Assembly (NCBI GenBank): GCA_963749675.1
Contig: CAVVNT010000003.1
Location: forward strand, 180,784 to 244,783
DNA from: Roseitranquillus sp963749675
GTDB taxonomy: Bacteria; Pseudomonadota; Alphaproteobacteria; Rhodobacterales; Rhodobacteraceae
DNA length: 64,000 bases
Direction of reading: 5' to 3'
Under the pieces are notes generated by a model that saw only the letters and a list, made by a program, of their open reading frames with translations, was not told where the DNA came from and searched no databases. Positions 54,045 through 63,658 of this stretch are shown here, piece by piece. The number at the start of each line of letters is the position of its first letter. The first letter of the stretch is position 1. The translations under genes and the position numbers were made by a program.

Positions 54045-55049
54045 ATGCGTGTAATGTTGTCCGGCGGCGCCGGATATGTCGGCAGCGCCTGTTTCAGGGC
54101 TTTGCGACGCAAGGGGATAGAGGCCTTCGTTCTCGACAACCTCAGCGAGGGTCATGCCGCGGCGGTTGAGCCCGAACGGCTCGATGTCGCGGACATCCGC
54201 GATACGGCGGCTGTGGCGGAGGTGCTCCGCCGTCGCCGGATAGACCACGTCGTGCATTTCGCGGCGCTGATCTCGGTTCCGCACTCCGTCGAGGATCCGG
54301 CGGGCTACTGGTCGACCAACGTCGACGGCTCACGGAGCCTGCTCGAGGCGATGCGTGCCGAGGCCGTCGGGCGGATCGTCTTCTCCTCGACTGCGGCGGT
54401 CTACGCCCACGGGTTCGACCGCCCGATCCGTGAGGAAGATCGCATCGCCCCGGCGACGCCCTACGGAACCTCGAAACTGGCCGTCGAGCATCTTCTCGAA
54501 GGGTACGCCCGGGCCTACGGCATCGGCGCGACCGCGCTCAGGTACTTCAACGCCGCAGGCGCCGACCTCGACGGTCGCCACGGCGAGGCGCACCGGGAGG
54601 AAACCCACGTCATCCCGCTGGTGATACAGGCTGCGCTGGGTCTCCGACCGGGCTTCAACCTCTACGGGGATCAGTGGGACACACCGGATGGGTCTTGCAT
54701 CCGCGATTTCGTATCGGTCATCGACCTCGCCGAAGCACACCTGCTGGCGCTTCGGAAGGTGCAGCCGGGCGAGATGCGGCGCTACAACCTCGGCTCCGGC
54801 TCGGGCACCAGCGTCCGAGAACTCCTGGCCGCAGCGGAGCAAGTTACCGGACGGCCGGTGCCGGCGCGCGTCGAGCATCCGCGCCCGGGCGATCCGGCCC
54901 GTCTGATCGCCGACACCGCCCGTGCGCGCGACGAGCTAGGCTGGGTTCCGCGACATTCCGATGCAGCATCGCTCCTTCGCGCCGCATGTGCCTGGCACGC
55001 CAAGCGTGGCTTGCCGCACTATCTCGGCGCAGAAGTGGCGGCCGCTTGA
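54045..55049 (+). CDS. galE: UDP-glucose 4-epimerase
   Basis: GalE interconverts UDP-glucose and UDP-galactose using bound NAD. The 334-residue protein shows the NAD fold MRVMLSGGAGYVGSACFRAL, HFAALISVPHSVEDPAGYW, the SST and YGTSKLAVEHLL catalytic Ser/Tyr-x3-Lys, RYFNAAGADLDGRHGE and DGSCIRDFVSVIDLAEAHL, all characteristic. It starts 11 bases after the RTX stop and is probably co-transcribed, supplying activated galactose for the glycan functions nearby. Confidence 0.93.
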   Translation: MRVMLSGGAGYVGSACFRALRRKGIEAFVLDNLSEGHAAAVEPERLDVADIRDTAAVAEVLRRRRIDHVVHFAALISVPHSVEDPAGYWSTNVDGSRSLLEAMRAEAVGRIVFSSTAAVYAHGFDRPIREEDRIAPATPYGTSKLAVEHLLEGYARAYGIGATALRYFNAAGADLDGRHGEAHREETHVIPLVIQAALGLRPGFNLYGDQWDTPDGSCIRDFVSVIDLAEAHLLALRKVQPGEMRRYNLGSGSGTSVRELLAAAEQVTGRPVPARVEHPRPGDPARLIADTARARDELGWVPRHSDAASLLRAACAWHAKRGLPHYLGAEVAAA

Positions 55050-55261
55050 CTTGAACCGGGAAGCCCACGAGCCGTCCCGGCAGAAGCCGAGCAGCTTGTC
55101 ACCGCGAGTGCAGCGCCATTTGTCCAGCGACATTCGGATCTGGCCCGGCGCATTGCTTCAGATGAAACGCTACCCGACGCTGCGATCGCGCCACCTCGCT
55201 TGCTACGCGCTCCCTGGGCGGGACGACGATGGGTGGCGCGGGAATGGCGAGGAGGCTCAGC

Positions 55262-56806
55262 ATGGCGGCACGTGCGGAGGTGTCGGCGGCGCTCCGGGAC
55301 CGGTATGCGGCGAGCGGGCGTGCGGCGAAGACGGTGATCCTGAACGAGTTCGTCGCGCTGACCGGGTTGCATCGCAAGCACGCCATCCGGCTGCTCGGCA
55401 CGGGGTCTCTCGAGAAGCGTCCGCGAGGTCGTCCTGAGAGGCTCTACGGGGCTGCGGTGAAGGCGGCGCTGGCACTGCTCTGGGAGCGTCGGACCGGGTC
55501 TGCTCGAAACGGTTGAAGCCGATGATCCCGGTCCTGCTGCCGGCGCTTGAGCGGCACGGGCAATTCGCGGCCGATGAGGAGCTGCGCGCGAAGCTCCTGG
55601 CGGTCAGCCCGGCGACGATCGACCGGCTGCTGTCGGAGACGCGGATCGCGGCAGCGCAGGGACGCCGGCGGCGGGCCGGCTTCAGTTCGGCGGTGCGGCG
55701 GTCGGTGCCGGTCCGAACCTTCGCCGACTGGGGCGATCCGCCGCCGGGCTTCGTCGAGGTCGACTTCGTGGCGCATTCCGGCGTCAGCACGGCCGGGGCC
55801 TTCGTCCAGACGCTGGTGCTGACCGATATCGCCACGGGCTGGACCGAGTGCGTGCCGGTGGTGATGAGGGCAGGTGCGCTCGTGCTGGAAGCGCTGCGAG
55901 CCGCGCAGGAGCTGTTTCCGTTCCCGCTCAGAGGCGTTGATTTCGACAACGTCGGCGCCTTCATGAATGACCCGGTGGTCGCCTGGTGCCGGGCGCAGGG
56001 CCTCGAGGTGACGCGTTCGCGTGCCTATCGGAAGAACGACCAGGCGTGGGTGGAGCAGAAGAATGGTGCCATCGTTCGCCGGCTGGTCGGCTACGGTCGC
56101 TTCGAGGGACCGGCGGCGACCGAGTTGCTCGCCCGGCTCTACGCCGCTGCCCGGCTGCACACGAACCTGTTCCAGCCGTCGTTCAAGCTGCGGGAGAAGG
56201 TCCGCGTCGGCGCGCGGGTGACGAAGCGCTGGCACCCGCCTCTCACGCCCGCCGATCGGGCCCTGGCCTCGGGACGGCTCAACTCCGAGAGCATGGCACG
56301 CATCCTCGATCTCCGCAGCCGCGCCGATCCGGTGATCGCGCTCGCGGCGGTCCGGGCGGCTCAGACCGAGCTGGGCCAGCGCGTCGACCAGCGCGGCATT
56401 GCGCCGGCGCCGAAGGAAGCGGCCATCATCGTCGACTTCGTGAGCAGCGTTGCAGAATCCAAGAGGAATGGCGAACATCGGGAGTTCCACCGCCGACCCT
56501 ACCGGCGGGTGAAGCCAATCCCCAAGCGTGCATCGATGCTCGATCCGCACCGCGCCGACATCGAGGCCTGGCTCGAGGCGCAGCCCGCACTGACGGGGAT
56601 CGAGGTGCTGGCCCGTCTGAAGCAGCGCCACCCGGACCGCTTCACCGACAATCACCTGCGCACCGTGCAGAGAATGGTGAAGGCGTGGCGAGCGCTCGAG
56701 GCCAGGAAGATCATCCGCTCAGCGACGGCCTCGCTGGTGCTATCGCCCATCCAAGGCCCGGTTCAGCCGGCGCCACCCCCGGTCGCCGCCTCCGGTAACA
56801 TCCTCG
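55262..56806 (+). pseudogene. Integrase-type (IS481/ISNCY-like) transposase, single frameshift
   Basis: ATG 55262 follows AGGAGG. The N-terminal HTH part (EFVALTGLHRKHAIRLLGTG) breaks at about 55,488 by loss of one base. The remainder, in the next frame, has PMIPVLLPALERHGQF and the DDE residues in FVEVDFVAHSGVSTAGAFVQ, GVDFDNVGAFMNDP and RAYRKNDQAWVEQKNGAIVR. LLARLKQRHPDRFTDNHLRT follows at the C-terminus. It is related to the gene at 10517. The frame runs into the IS110 element at 56807 without its own stop. The spacer 55050-55261 contains nothing recognisable apart from the presumed element start. Confidence 0.82.
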
Positions 56807-56950
56807 GGCGAGATGCCGTAATGGGGCTGGCGCCCAGGAGCCTTGAACCTGCTCTCGGCGGTTGGTGTCGTCGCCCCGGCGCGAGTGGACGCCGTGGGGT
56901 CGCCGGGTCTGGCGCGCCCCTCTCCCTGGCAAAGACGAAAGGGCGACGAC

Positions 56951-57985
56951 ATGGAGCATTTCATCGGGATCGATGTCTCTCTTGCAAGCGCGGCGGTGTG
57001 CGTCCTCGATGCGCGTGGCGGAGTGGTGAAGGAGGCGAAGCTGCCGAGCGAACCGGAGGCGCTCGCGGCGTTCGTTCTCGGCCTGCCGTTCGAGGTGACG
57101 GCGGTTGGGCTCGAGGCCGGGCCGCTGTCGCAGTGGCTGCACAAGGCGCTCACGGAGGCGGGCGCCACGGTCGTGCTGATGGAGACGCGCCAGGTCAAGG
57201 CGGCGCTCAAGGCGATGCCCGTCAAGACGGACCGGCGCGATGCGGAGGGGATCGCGCGCCTGCTGCAGATGGGCTGGTACCGGCCAGTGCACTGCAAGTC
57301 GGTCTCGGCGCAGGAGATGCGCGCGCTGCTGACGGCGCGCCGGTCCATCCAGAAGGCGGCGATCGACGTCGAGCTGTCGCTGCGCGGTGTGCTGCGAAAC
57401 TTCGGCCTCAAGCTCGGCAAGATCAGCAAGGGCGGCTACGCGGCGCGCGTGCGCGAGCTGGCGGCGGGGAACGCCATGCTGGAGACGCTGGCGGAGGCGA
57501 TGCTCCGCGCCCGGGCGGCGTTGCGCGCGGAGCTCGCCGGTCTCGATCGGCGCCTCCGGGATCTGGCGAAGCAGGACGCCGCGTGCCGGATCATGATGAC
57601 GATGCCGGGGGTCGGGCCGCAGGTGGCGCTCACGGTGAAGTCGGCGATCGATGCGCCGGAGCGGTTCCGGTCATCGAAGGACGTCGGGCCCTGGGTCGGC
57701 CTGACGCCAGGCCGCCACCAGTCCGGGGAGATCGACGTGGTCGGATCGATCACCCGCGCCGGCGACGCCGGTCTGCGCTCTGCGCTCTGCCAGGCGGCGA
57801 CGGTGATGATGCATCACGCCAGGCCGTGCTGGCTGAAGGCGTGGGGCCTGCAGGTCGCTCGACGGCGCGGGATGAAGCGGGCGGTGGTCGCCATGGCGCG
57901 CCGGATCGGCGTGATCCTGCACCGGATGTGGGTGGACAGCGCGGACTTCCGCCTCACGCGCAGGGCCGCGGCAGGCGCCGCCTGA
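56951..57985 (+). CDS. IS110-family transposase (DEDD recombinase), copy 2
   Basis: 344 residues, virtually the same protein as the one encoded at 9262-10296; the difference I noticed is Met for Leu in VVAMARRIGV. It carries the same DEDD residues (IGIDVSLAS, VGLEAGPL, KTDRRDAEGIA) and Tnp20 domain. ATG 56951 follows GAAAGGG. Confidence 0.95.
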   Translation: MEHFIGIDVSLASAAVCVLDARGGVVKEAKLPSEPEALAAFVLGLPFEVTAVGLEAGPLSQWLHKALTEAGATVVLMETRQVKAALKAMPVKTDRRDAEGIARLLQMGWYRPVHCKSVSAQEMRALLTARRSIQKAAIDVELSLRGVLRNFGLKLGKISKGGYAARVRELAAGNAMLETLAEAMLRARAALRAELAGLDRRLRDLAKQDAACRIMMTMPGVGPQVALTVKSAIDAPERFRSSKDVGPWVGLTPGRHQSGEIDVVGSITRAGDAGLRSALCQAATVMMHHARPCWLKAWGLQVARRRGMKRAVVAMARRIGVILHRMWVDSADFRLTRRAAAGAA

Positions 57986-58057
57986 CGCTCGGGAGCCGCC
58001 GCATGCGCCCCGCCCGTCGCGGGCGAAAACGCTGAAGGTTTCGGCCGCGCCCGAAGG

Positions 58058-58230
58058 CGCCGGCCGTCCGAAGTCCCCACCGGGACGCGGTCCCCGAGAC
58101 GCCGAGTGTTGCCTCGTCGCCGAACGCTCGCGTTCGAGCACGCTTGTGAGATGGGCGCTCGGGACCGCACTGGACCAGGCATGATGTTGGCAGCCTCGCG
58201 CTGACCACGGACCGAAGCATGAACCCGGGG
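58058..58230 (+). ncRNA. Candidate structured RNA of IS110 copy 2
   Basis: Same segment as 9019-9190 in copy 1, on the transposase strand after the stop codon, with the same hairpins. Its near-identity to copy 1 adds no independent support; the evidence comes from the diverged copy 3. Confidence 0.4.
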
Positions 58231-58590
58231 CGGACGAGAGACGGCAAAAGGCGCAGGGCTAAGCCCAATTCCGACCAACGGCGTCGCCGCGCTCGTGGCC
58301 CGGCGCCGGCAACCGACAACCCGCCCCACTTGGGGCAGGGGTGAAAATCACGCTTGACTGACAACGTCCCATTACCGAAGGCAACACGGCTTCTCATCCT
58401 GATCGACGCGCTCCACGGGCGTGCCGAGCAGCTGCCGGATTGGTTGACGGAGGCGGATAGCAGCGTGCTGTCGTCCTTCGCCAGAGGACTTCGCGCCGAC
58501 GTTGAGGCCGTCGCTGCTGCGCTCCGTGAGAGCTGGTCCAACGGGCAGACGGAAGGCCAGATCAACCGCCTGAAGACCCTCAAGCGGCAT

Positions 58591-58834
58591 GTGTGGACGG
58601 CCTCTGCTTTGCAAGGAGGTTCTTCCGTGACGTCGGACGATGGGTGCAGTCATGTGTCCGGCCTGTTCGCGCGGCGCTCCATGGCCGCTGGCCTCGATGT
58701 GATCCGCAGATCAGGTCCCAATCAAATGTCCGCGGTCTAAGCCGCTTCCGCTTGCAACGGGTTCTCCTGATCCCGGTTCTCCCGGTCGTTCGTCACGTCA
58801 TCAGCCACCCTTGCAGTCTTCCCCGGCGGACGCC
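58591..58834 (-). ncRNA. Candidate seekRNA region of the IS1111-group element
   Basis: IS1111-group elements are known to encode their guide (seek) RNA in the noncoding stretch after the transposase gene, on the same strand. Here that stretch is 244 bases. On the minus strand it contains CAAGCGG (complement of 58748-58754). The same heptamer occurs in the target immediately left of the insertion (58581-58587). This is suggestive of a target guide but short enough to arise by chance. Confidence 0.45.
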
Positions 58835-59878
58835 CTACATCGCGACGGCGCCGTTCGGGATGGTAGTTTCGCTGTTTCGATAATCCTGTTCGCGAACCAG
58901 AAGCGCCCAGGCGGTCCGCGCCATCTTGTTGGCCAGCGCGACCGTGACCAGGCGCGGCGGCTTACGTTCCAGCAAGGCCCGCAACCAGGCGTTTCCAGCT
59001 GCCTTGGCTCGGTCGTGCCGGAGAACGGACGTTGCCCCTACCACGAGCAGCCGGCGCAGATATCGATTGCCCTGTCGCGAGATGCGGCCGAGCCGCTCTT
59101 TGCCGCCGCTCGAGTTCTGCCTCGGTACGAGGCCAAGCCAAGCGGCGAACTCGCGACCACTGCGAAAGTGGCTCGGGTCGAGCATGGTCGCCGCGATCGC
59201 GGTCGCGATGAGGGGGCCGACGCCTGGGATCGTGCCCAATCGACGGCTGACGGGATCGGACCTGTGATGAGCTTCGATCTGCTTGTCGAGTTGAACGATC
59301 TCTACCTGCGCCTGCTCCATCTGCACGATCAACGTTTCAAGCGCGCGGCACGCCATCGGCGGCAGGCCCCCGTTGGCGCCGCCCCTCACGATGGCGACGA
59401 GTTGAGCCAAGCCGATCCTCTTCTGAGCCGCGACGATCCCGAACTCCGCGAGATGGCATCGGAGCGCGTTGATCAGCATCGTTCGCTGCTTGACCAGGAG
59501 TTCACGGCTGCGGTGGAGCACCATCACGGCCTGTTGGTCGGTCGACTTGATCGGGACGAAACGCATCGACGGACGCGACACCGCTTCGGCGATCGCCGCA
59601 GCGTCGGCCGCGTCGTTCTTGCCTCGTCGGACGTAGGGCTTCACGTATGAGGGCGGGATGAGCCGCACCTTGTGCCCCAGCTCGGTCAACTCCCGAGCCC
59701 AATGATGCGACGTGGCGCAGGCCTCGATCCCGACAACGCAGGGTGCAAGACGCGAAAAGAAGGGCAGCACTTCGCCGCGGCGTACCTTGCGGCGCAGAAC
59801 GGCCGCGCCTTCGGCGTCGACGGCATGAACCTGGAACACATTCTTTGCGATATCCAGTCCGATGGTGGTGACTTCCAT
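58835..59878 (-). CDS. IS1111-group transposase (IS110 family)
   Basis: The intact 347-residue recombinase from ATG 59878 begins MEVTTIGLDIAKNVFQVHAV. DEDD residues are in TIGLDIAKN, VVGIEACATSHHWAR and RRGKNDAADAAAIAEA. The Tnp20 domain has LGTIPGVGPLIATAIAA, FAAWLGLVPRQNSSGGKERL and GRISRQGNRYLRRLLVVGA with the serine region. This is the best candidate for an active mobile element in the window. Confidence 0.95.
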   Translation of the reverse strand: MEVTTIGLDIAKNVFQVHAVDAEGAAVLRRKVRRGEVLPFFSRLAPCVVGIEACATSHHWARELTELGHKVRLIPPSYVKPYVRRGKNDAADAAAIAEAVSRPSMRFVPIKSTDQQAVMVLHRSRELLVKQRTMLINALRCHLAEFGIVAAQKRIGLAQLVAIVRGGANGGLPPMACRALETLIVQMEQAQVEIVQLDKQIEAHHRSDPVSRRLGTIPGVGPLIATAIAATMLDPSHFRSGREFAAWLGLVPRQNSSGGKERLGRISRQGNRYLRRLLVVGATSVLRHDRAKAAGNAWLRALLERKPPRLVTVALANKMARTAWALLVREQDYRNSETTIPNGAVAM

Positions 59879-60052
59879 GGTGGGCAGCTCCTCTGGAGAC
59901 GACGCGGTCATACGGCCACTTAACCCGCGCCGCCGGCTTGGGTGCAGAGGCCGTCCACCCCATCAGATGTACGGTCGCGCCAACCTCGACCTCCTTCGCG
60001 CCCGGCTCGTCGTCGTCGCGTAGGAGGCTGCACCAAAATTGAGTCACACCCC

Positions 60053-60260
60053 TTATTGCACGCCGATTGGGCGTCCCGATTGGGAGCCGATTGACACGCT
60101 CTCCAAAATCGTCAGCAATACCAGCTCCCACACCTCGCCGAGCGGATCGGGAACGGTGCGGCCGCGCTTGGCGCGGCGCTGGGACGGCAGGCGTGGGTCG
60201 CTCTCGATCCGTGGCGCGGTGCGCGCGGCTCGAACCCGGTGCGGGCGGCCGCGGCGTGCT
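60053..60260 (-). pseudogene. Possible IS21 IstA N-terminal relic
   Basis: A minus-strand frame contains RGRTVPDPLGEVWELVLLTI, loosely like the segment after the HTH in IS21 IstA transposases. The rest is arginine-rich and unconvincing, so this is a weak call. The remainder of 60260-60570 shows no gene that I can recognise. Confidence 0.25.
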
Positions 60261-60715
60261 TGCTGTGACGAAGTCGGTCTTGCATGGACGCTCTCACTTG
60301 CTGGTCGGTGACGGGTTTGCCCGGCACGTCGGGACTTCCGTTTGGACGACAGAGAATCCCGGTCGTACCGGTCCGCAGCGACCAGCACCCTTGCCATCAC
60401 CTCCCGCGGAGACGATCGCGCGCAGACTTAAGCCTACGGCCGGGCTACGCCCGACCTTCGTCCGAAGTCTGCGGCCAACTTGGCTGTCGGCACCGGTCGG
60501 GAGGGGTGTCGCTTCGATAATGGGGCTTTGGTCGTCAAGCTCATAATCTCTCACGTAACAATCCGCGCGCCGATCGGCGGCCCACCGAGGCAGGCGCTGG
60601 CGGCGCCGGGCCCCCGATGTCGGAGCGTCGCCGGCGCCGGGTCAAAGGCGGAACTATCTTCACGTGACGGGTTCGAGGCGTTTGCCGTCCGCTCTCTGTG
60701 CGCCCTTGATCCTCC

Positions 60716-60883
60716 CGGGTTCATGCTTCGGTCCGTGGTCAGCGCGGAGGCTGCCAACATCATGCCAAGTCCAGTGCGGTTCCCGAGCGCCCATCTCAAC
60801 AGCGTGTTCGGACACTTGCGTCCGACAACTGCGACAACCGCGGCGTCATACCGCGTCCCGGTGGGACTTCGGACGGCCAGCGC
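60716..60883 (-). ncRNA. Candidate structured RNA of IS110 copy 3
   Basis: Homologous to 9019-9190 but diverged. The + strand stem TCGGAC/GTCCGA (60808-60825, six-base loop) aligns without gaps to TCGAAC/GTTCGG of copy 1, so one A-T pair became G-C and one T-G wobble became T-A. GTCCC-GGT-GGGAC (60855-60867) and the TGG(T)CAGC...GCTGCCA hairpin are retained. The pattern of change supports selection for structure in an ancestor of these elements. Confidence 0.45.
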
Positions 60884-60953
60884 GTCGAGCGTGGCCGAAA
60901 CCTCCTTTTGTCAAAGTGCGATCAAGTGGGGACGTCCGTGAGCGAGCTGTCGA

Positions 60954-61956
60954 TCACGCGACGGCGCAGTTCGGCGCATCAGGGCGTATGAAGCGGAATT
61001 CAGTGCCATCCGTCCACATCCGATGCAGAACCACTCCGATGCGCCGCGCCATGGCGACAACCGCCCGCTTCGTCCCACGCCGTCTGGCGACTTGCAGTCC
61101 CCACGCCTTCAACCAAGACGGTCTGCCCCGATGCATCATCACCGATGCCGCATGGTAAAGCGCAGTGCGCAAGCCGACATCGCCAGCGCGCGTGATCGCG
61201 CGCACGATGTCCACTTCCCCGGACTGGTAACGCCCGGGCGTCAGGCCCGCCCACGGGCCGACATCCTTCGACGACCGGAACCACCACCGGCCCCACACCG
61301 GGCATGGTCATCATGAGCCGGCAGGCGGCATCCTCCTTTGCCAGGTCCTGCAGGCGACGCTCGAGCCCGGCCAGTTCCGCGCGCAGCCCGGCGCGGACGC
61401 GCAGCAGCGCCTCCGACATCGTCTCCAGCATGGCGGTGCCGGCCGCCAGGTCGCGCACACGCGCCTCGTACCGCCCCTTGGAAACCTTTCCCATCTTCAG
61501 GCCGAAATTGCGCAGAACACCGCGCAGCGATAGCTCGATATCGAGGGTCGCCTTCTGCACTGCCTTGCGCGCGGTCAGAACCGCCCGCATTTCTTGGGCC
61601 GACACCGACTTGCAGTGGACCGGGCGGAACCAGCCCATCTGCAAAAGCCGGGCGATCCCCTCTGCGTCCCGCCTATCGGTCTGATTGGCATGGCCTTGAG
61701 CGCGCCCTTTACCTGGCGCGTCTCCATCAGCACGACCTCGAAGCCGGCTTCCGTGAGGTGCCTGTGCAACCATTGCGACAGCGGGCCCGCTTCGAGGCCT
61801 ACGGCCAACACCGAACCGGACACGCCGCGCAGGAAGGCGATCAACGCCTCCGGCTCGCTGTCGACCCTGGGTTCCTTCATGACATTGCCGCGTTCGTCGA
61901 GAACACAGACCGCGGTGCTTGCCAGCGAGACGTCGAGGCCGATAAACAATGTTCAT
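60954..61956 (-). pseudogene. IS110-family transposase, copy 3, multiple frameshifts and internal deletion
   Basis: ATG 61956 reads a few codons and then shifts into FIGLDVSLASTAVCVLDERG. A second shift comes after KGALKAMPI. The next piece has DRRDAEGIARLLQMGWFRPV and MMTMPGVGPV. A short deletion removes the segment corresponding to ALTVKSAIDAPERF. The last piece, DVGPWAGLTPGRYQSGEVDI to the stop at 60954, is in another frame. The gene cannot be active. Confidence 0.88.
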
Positions 61957-62127
61957 GTCGTTGTCCTTCGTCCTTATCAGGGAATTGGGACGCGCCTTAC
62001 GGCACGATCCCGTCGGCACGCCATGCGCGCCAAGGGCAACGACACCTCATCTCCAGCCTCAGCAATAAGCCGTAGCGGTGACAATTCGCGACGAGCCCCA
62101 TTACGGCATCTCTACCCTCTTGGGCGA

Positions 62128-62925
62128 CTATGCGTGACGGCGCGCTCCCGATAGCAGAGCCGAGAGGCAGAAGAGGATGGCGACGATGCAGACGATCGTC
62201 GGCCCCGTCGGCGTATCCAGCATGTAGGACGCCAGCAACCCGCCCAACGCGGATGCCATCCCGATGAACGAGGCGACTGCGGCCATCGTCTCGGGGGTCC
62301 GCGAGAAGGGGCGCGCCGTGGCGGCGGGGATGATCAGCATTGCGGTGATCAGCAGCACGCCCACGACCTTGATCGCCACCGCGACGATTACTGCGAGCGC
62401 GAGGGTCAGGACGAGATGCTCTCGCTTCGGGATCGACGCCGGCGGCGCGGGCAAGGTCGGTGTTCAGCGTGGCGATCAGCAACGCCGACCAGCGCCACGC
62501 CACAAGGCCGAGCACGATCGCGGCACCGCCCCAGATCACGCCGAGATCGGTGCGCGACACCGCCAGGATGTCGCCGAAGAGGTAGGCCATGATGTCGATC
62601 CGCACGTTCGTCAGGAATGACACCCCCACCAGCCCGAAGGCCAGCGCCGAATGCGCCATGACGCCAAGCAGCGTGTCCATCGCATAGCCGCGACCGGACA
62701 GCAGCGTCACCAGGCTCGCCATGACGAGGGCGATGACCAGCGCGCCGGCGAAGATCGGCAGCGAGAAGGCGAGCGACAGCGCCACCCCCAGGATCGCCGC
62801 ATGCGCCGTCGCATCGCCGAAATAGGCCATCCGCCGCCAGACGACGAAGCAGCCGAGCGGCGCCGCGGCAAGGGCCGTGCCGATGCCGGCAGCGCCGCAC
62901 GGACCATGAAGTCGTCGAGAATCAT
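62128..62925 (-). pseudogene. znuB: Zinc ABC transporter permease ZnuB, two frameshifts
   Basis: ZnuB forms the inner-membrane channel of the high-affinity zinc importer. ATG 62925 begins MILDDFMVRAAL; one missing base near 62,893 moves the frame to GIGTALAAAPLGCFVVWRRM. AYFGDATAHAAILGVALSLA and the helices up to LNTDLARAAGVDP follow. A second shift near 62,430 leads to REHLVLTLALAVIVAVAIKV and the end FCLSALLSGARRHA. All family segments are otherwise in place (about 265 residues). Its start overlaps the znuC stop (ATGA). Confidence 0.9.
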
Positions 62926-63658
62926 TCGGCAGCGTCCGGCACGCGCCCGTGATTATGGTCGTGATGGTGGCGGTAGAGCGCCAAGGTTCCTCGCGTCCCC
63001 TCGCCGAAGAGCGCGCGATAGACCGGCGCTTCGGCCACCACCTCCGGGGCTCCCTCGCAGCAGACATGCCCGTTGAGGCAGATCACGCGGTCCGAGGCGC
63101 TCATCACGACGTGCAGGTCGTGGCTGACCATCAGCACGGCGCAGCCCGTCTCCGCCCGCACCTCGGCTATGCGGCGGTAGAAGGCGGCGGCGGCGGGCTG
63201 GTCGAGGCCCGCGGCCGCTTCGTCGAGGATCAACAGGTCGGGCGTTTCGAGCAGCGCGCGTGCGAGCAGCACTCTCTGGAACTGCCCACCCGAAAGCGCG
63301 GACATCTGCTGCCCGCCGATGCCGGGCACACCCGCCTGCTGCAGGGCGTTCTCCGCGGTGCCGGCCGACACCGCCGGGGCAGGGCGAGGAAACGCGTGAC
63401 CGACATCGGCAGCGTCGGGTCTAGCACAAGGCGCTGCGGCACGTAGCCGATCCGCAGGCCGGGTGCCTTATCTACCCGGCCGGCCGAAGGCTTCACCCCG
63501 CCCAGAAGAGCGCGGAGCAGCGTCGACTTTCCCGACCCGTTGGGGCCGACGATTGTGACGATCTCGCCCCGCTCGATCCGCAAATCCACGGCTTCGAGAA
63601 CCGGGATCTGCCCGTAGCGAACGGTCAGCCCAGCGGTCTCGAGGAGCGCCGCGCTCAT
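62922..63658 (-). pseudogene. znuC: Zinc ABC transporter ATPase ZnuC, single frameshift
   Basis: ATG 63658 begins MSAALLETAGLTVRYGQIPV. Walker A is VGPNGSGKSTLLRALLGGV, followed by RIGYVPQRLVLD. Near 63,383 one base is gained or lost after TRFLALPR. The remainder has SALSGGQFQRVLLARALLET (signature), PDLLILDEAAAGLDQP (Walker B), VLMVSHDLHVVMSASDRVIC and a histidine-rich tail HHHDHNHG typical of zinc proteins. It overlaps zur and znuB by four bases each, indicating one operon. Confidence 0.9.

Larger units (their letters stand above)
56807..58384 (+). mobile_element. IS110-family element, copy 2, with adjoining IS21-like end
   Basis: This is an inverted, near-identical copy of 8815-10440. The left end GGCGAGATGCCGTAATGGGG begins at 56807, directly after the terminal sequence of the integrase-type element. 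Compared with copy 1 it lacks about 48 bases near the right end (around 58311). It shares the flanking IS21-like motif up to 58384. Loss of the right-end segment may make this copy immobile although its transposase is intact. Confidence 0.8.
58591..59960 (-). mobile_element. IS1111-group (IS110 family) element, intact
   Basis: The ends are given by the interruption of the ISL3 gene: 58590/58591 and 59960/59961, allowing a few bases of ambiguity from the repeated CAT. Subterminal inverted repeats TGGACGGCCTCTGC lie three bases inside the left end, with the complement GCAGAGGCCGTCCA two to three bases inside the right end. Such subterminal repeats define the IS1111 group. Length is about 1370 bases, with 82 noncoding bases before and 244 after the transposase gene. 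Confidence 0.9.
58385..60023 (+). pseudogene. ISL3-family transposase fragment interrupted by IS1111
   Basis: The piece before the interruption reads LPDWLTEADSSVLSSFARGL, then SWSNGQTEGQINRLKTLKRH, the conserved C-terminal region of ISL3 transposases. After the IS1111-type element the frame resumes at 59961 as HQMYGRANLDLLRARLVVVA and stops at 60021-60023. Joining the halves gives the canonical ...LKRHQMYGRA... sequence, so the insertion point is exact. The N-terminal three quarters are missing. ISL3-like end sequence (CACCAAAATTGAGTCACACC) follows the stop. Confidence 0.88.
60570..62112 (-). mobile_element. IS110-family element, copy 3, diverged and decayed
   Basis: The left end GAGATGCCGTAATGGGGC (minus strand, ending at 62112) matches copies 1 and 2. 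The transposase is about four-fifths identical at protein level but broken. The long noncoding segment after the transposase (about 60570-60953) is conserved in parts, including the candidate RNA. The insertion lies about 16 bases beyond the znuB stop. The outer right end is not sharply defined. Confidence 0.75.

Noticed and set aside
55513..58035. 840-codon + strand open frame spanning the integrase-type gene and IS110
   Set aside because: The first half is the integrase-type transposase. The second half is an out-of-frame reading of the IS110 transposase region. The real IS110 protein starts at 56951 in another frame.
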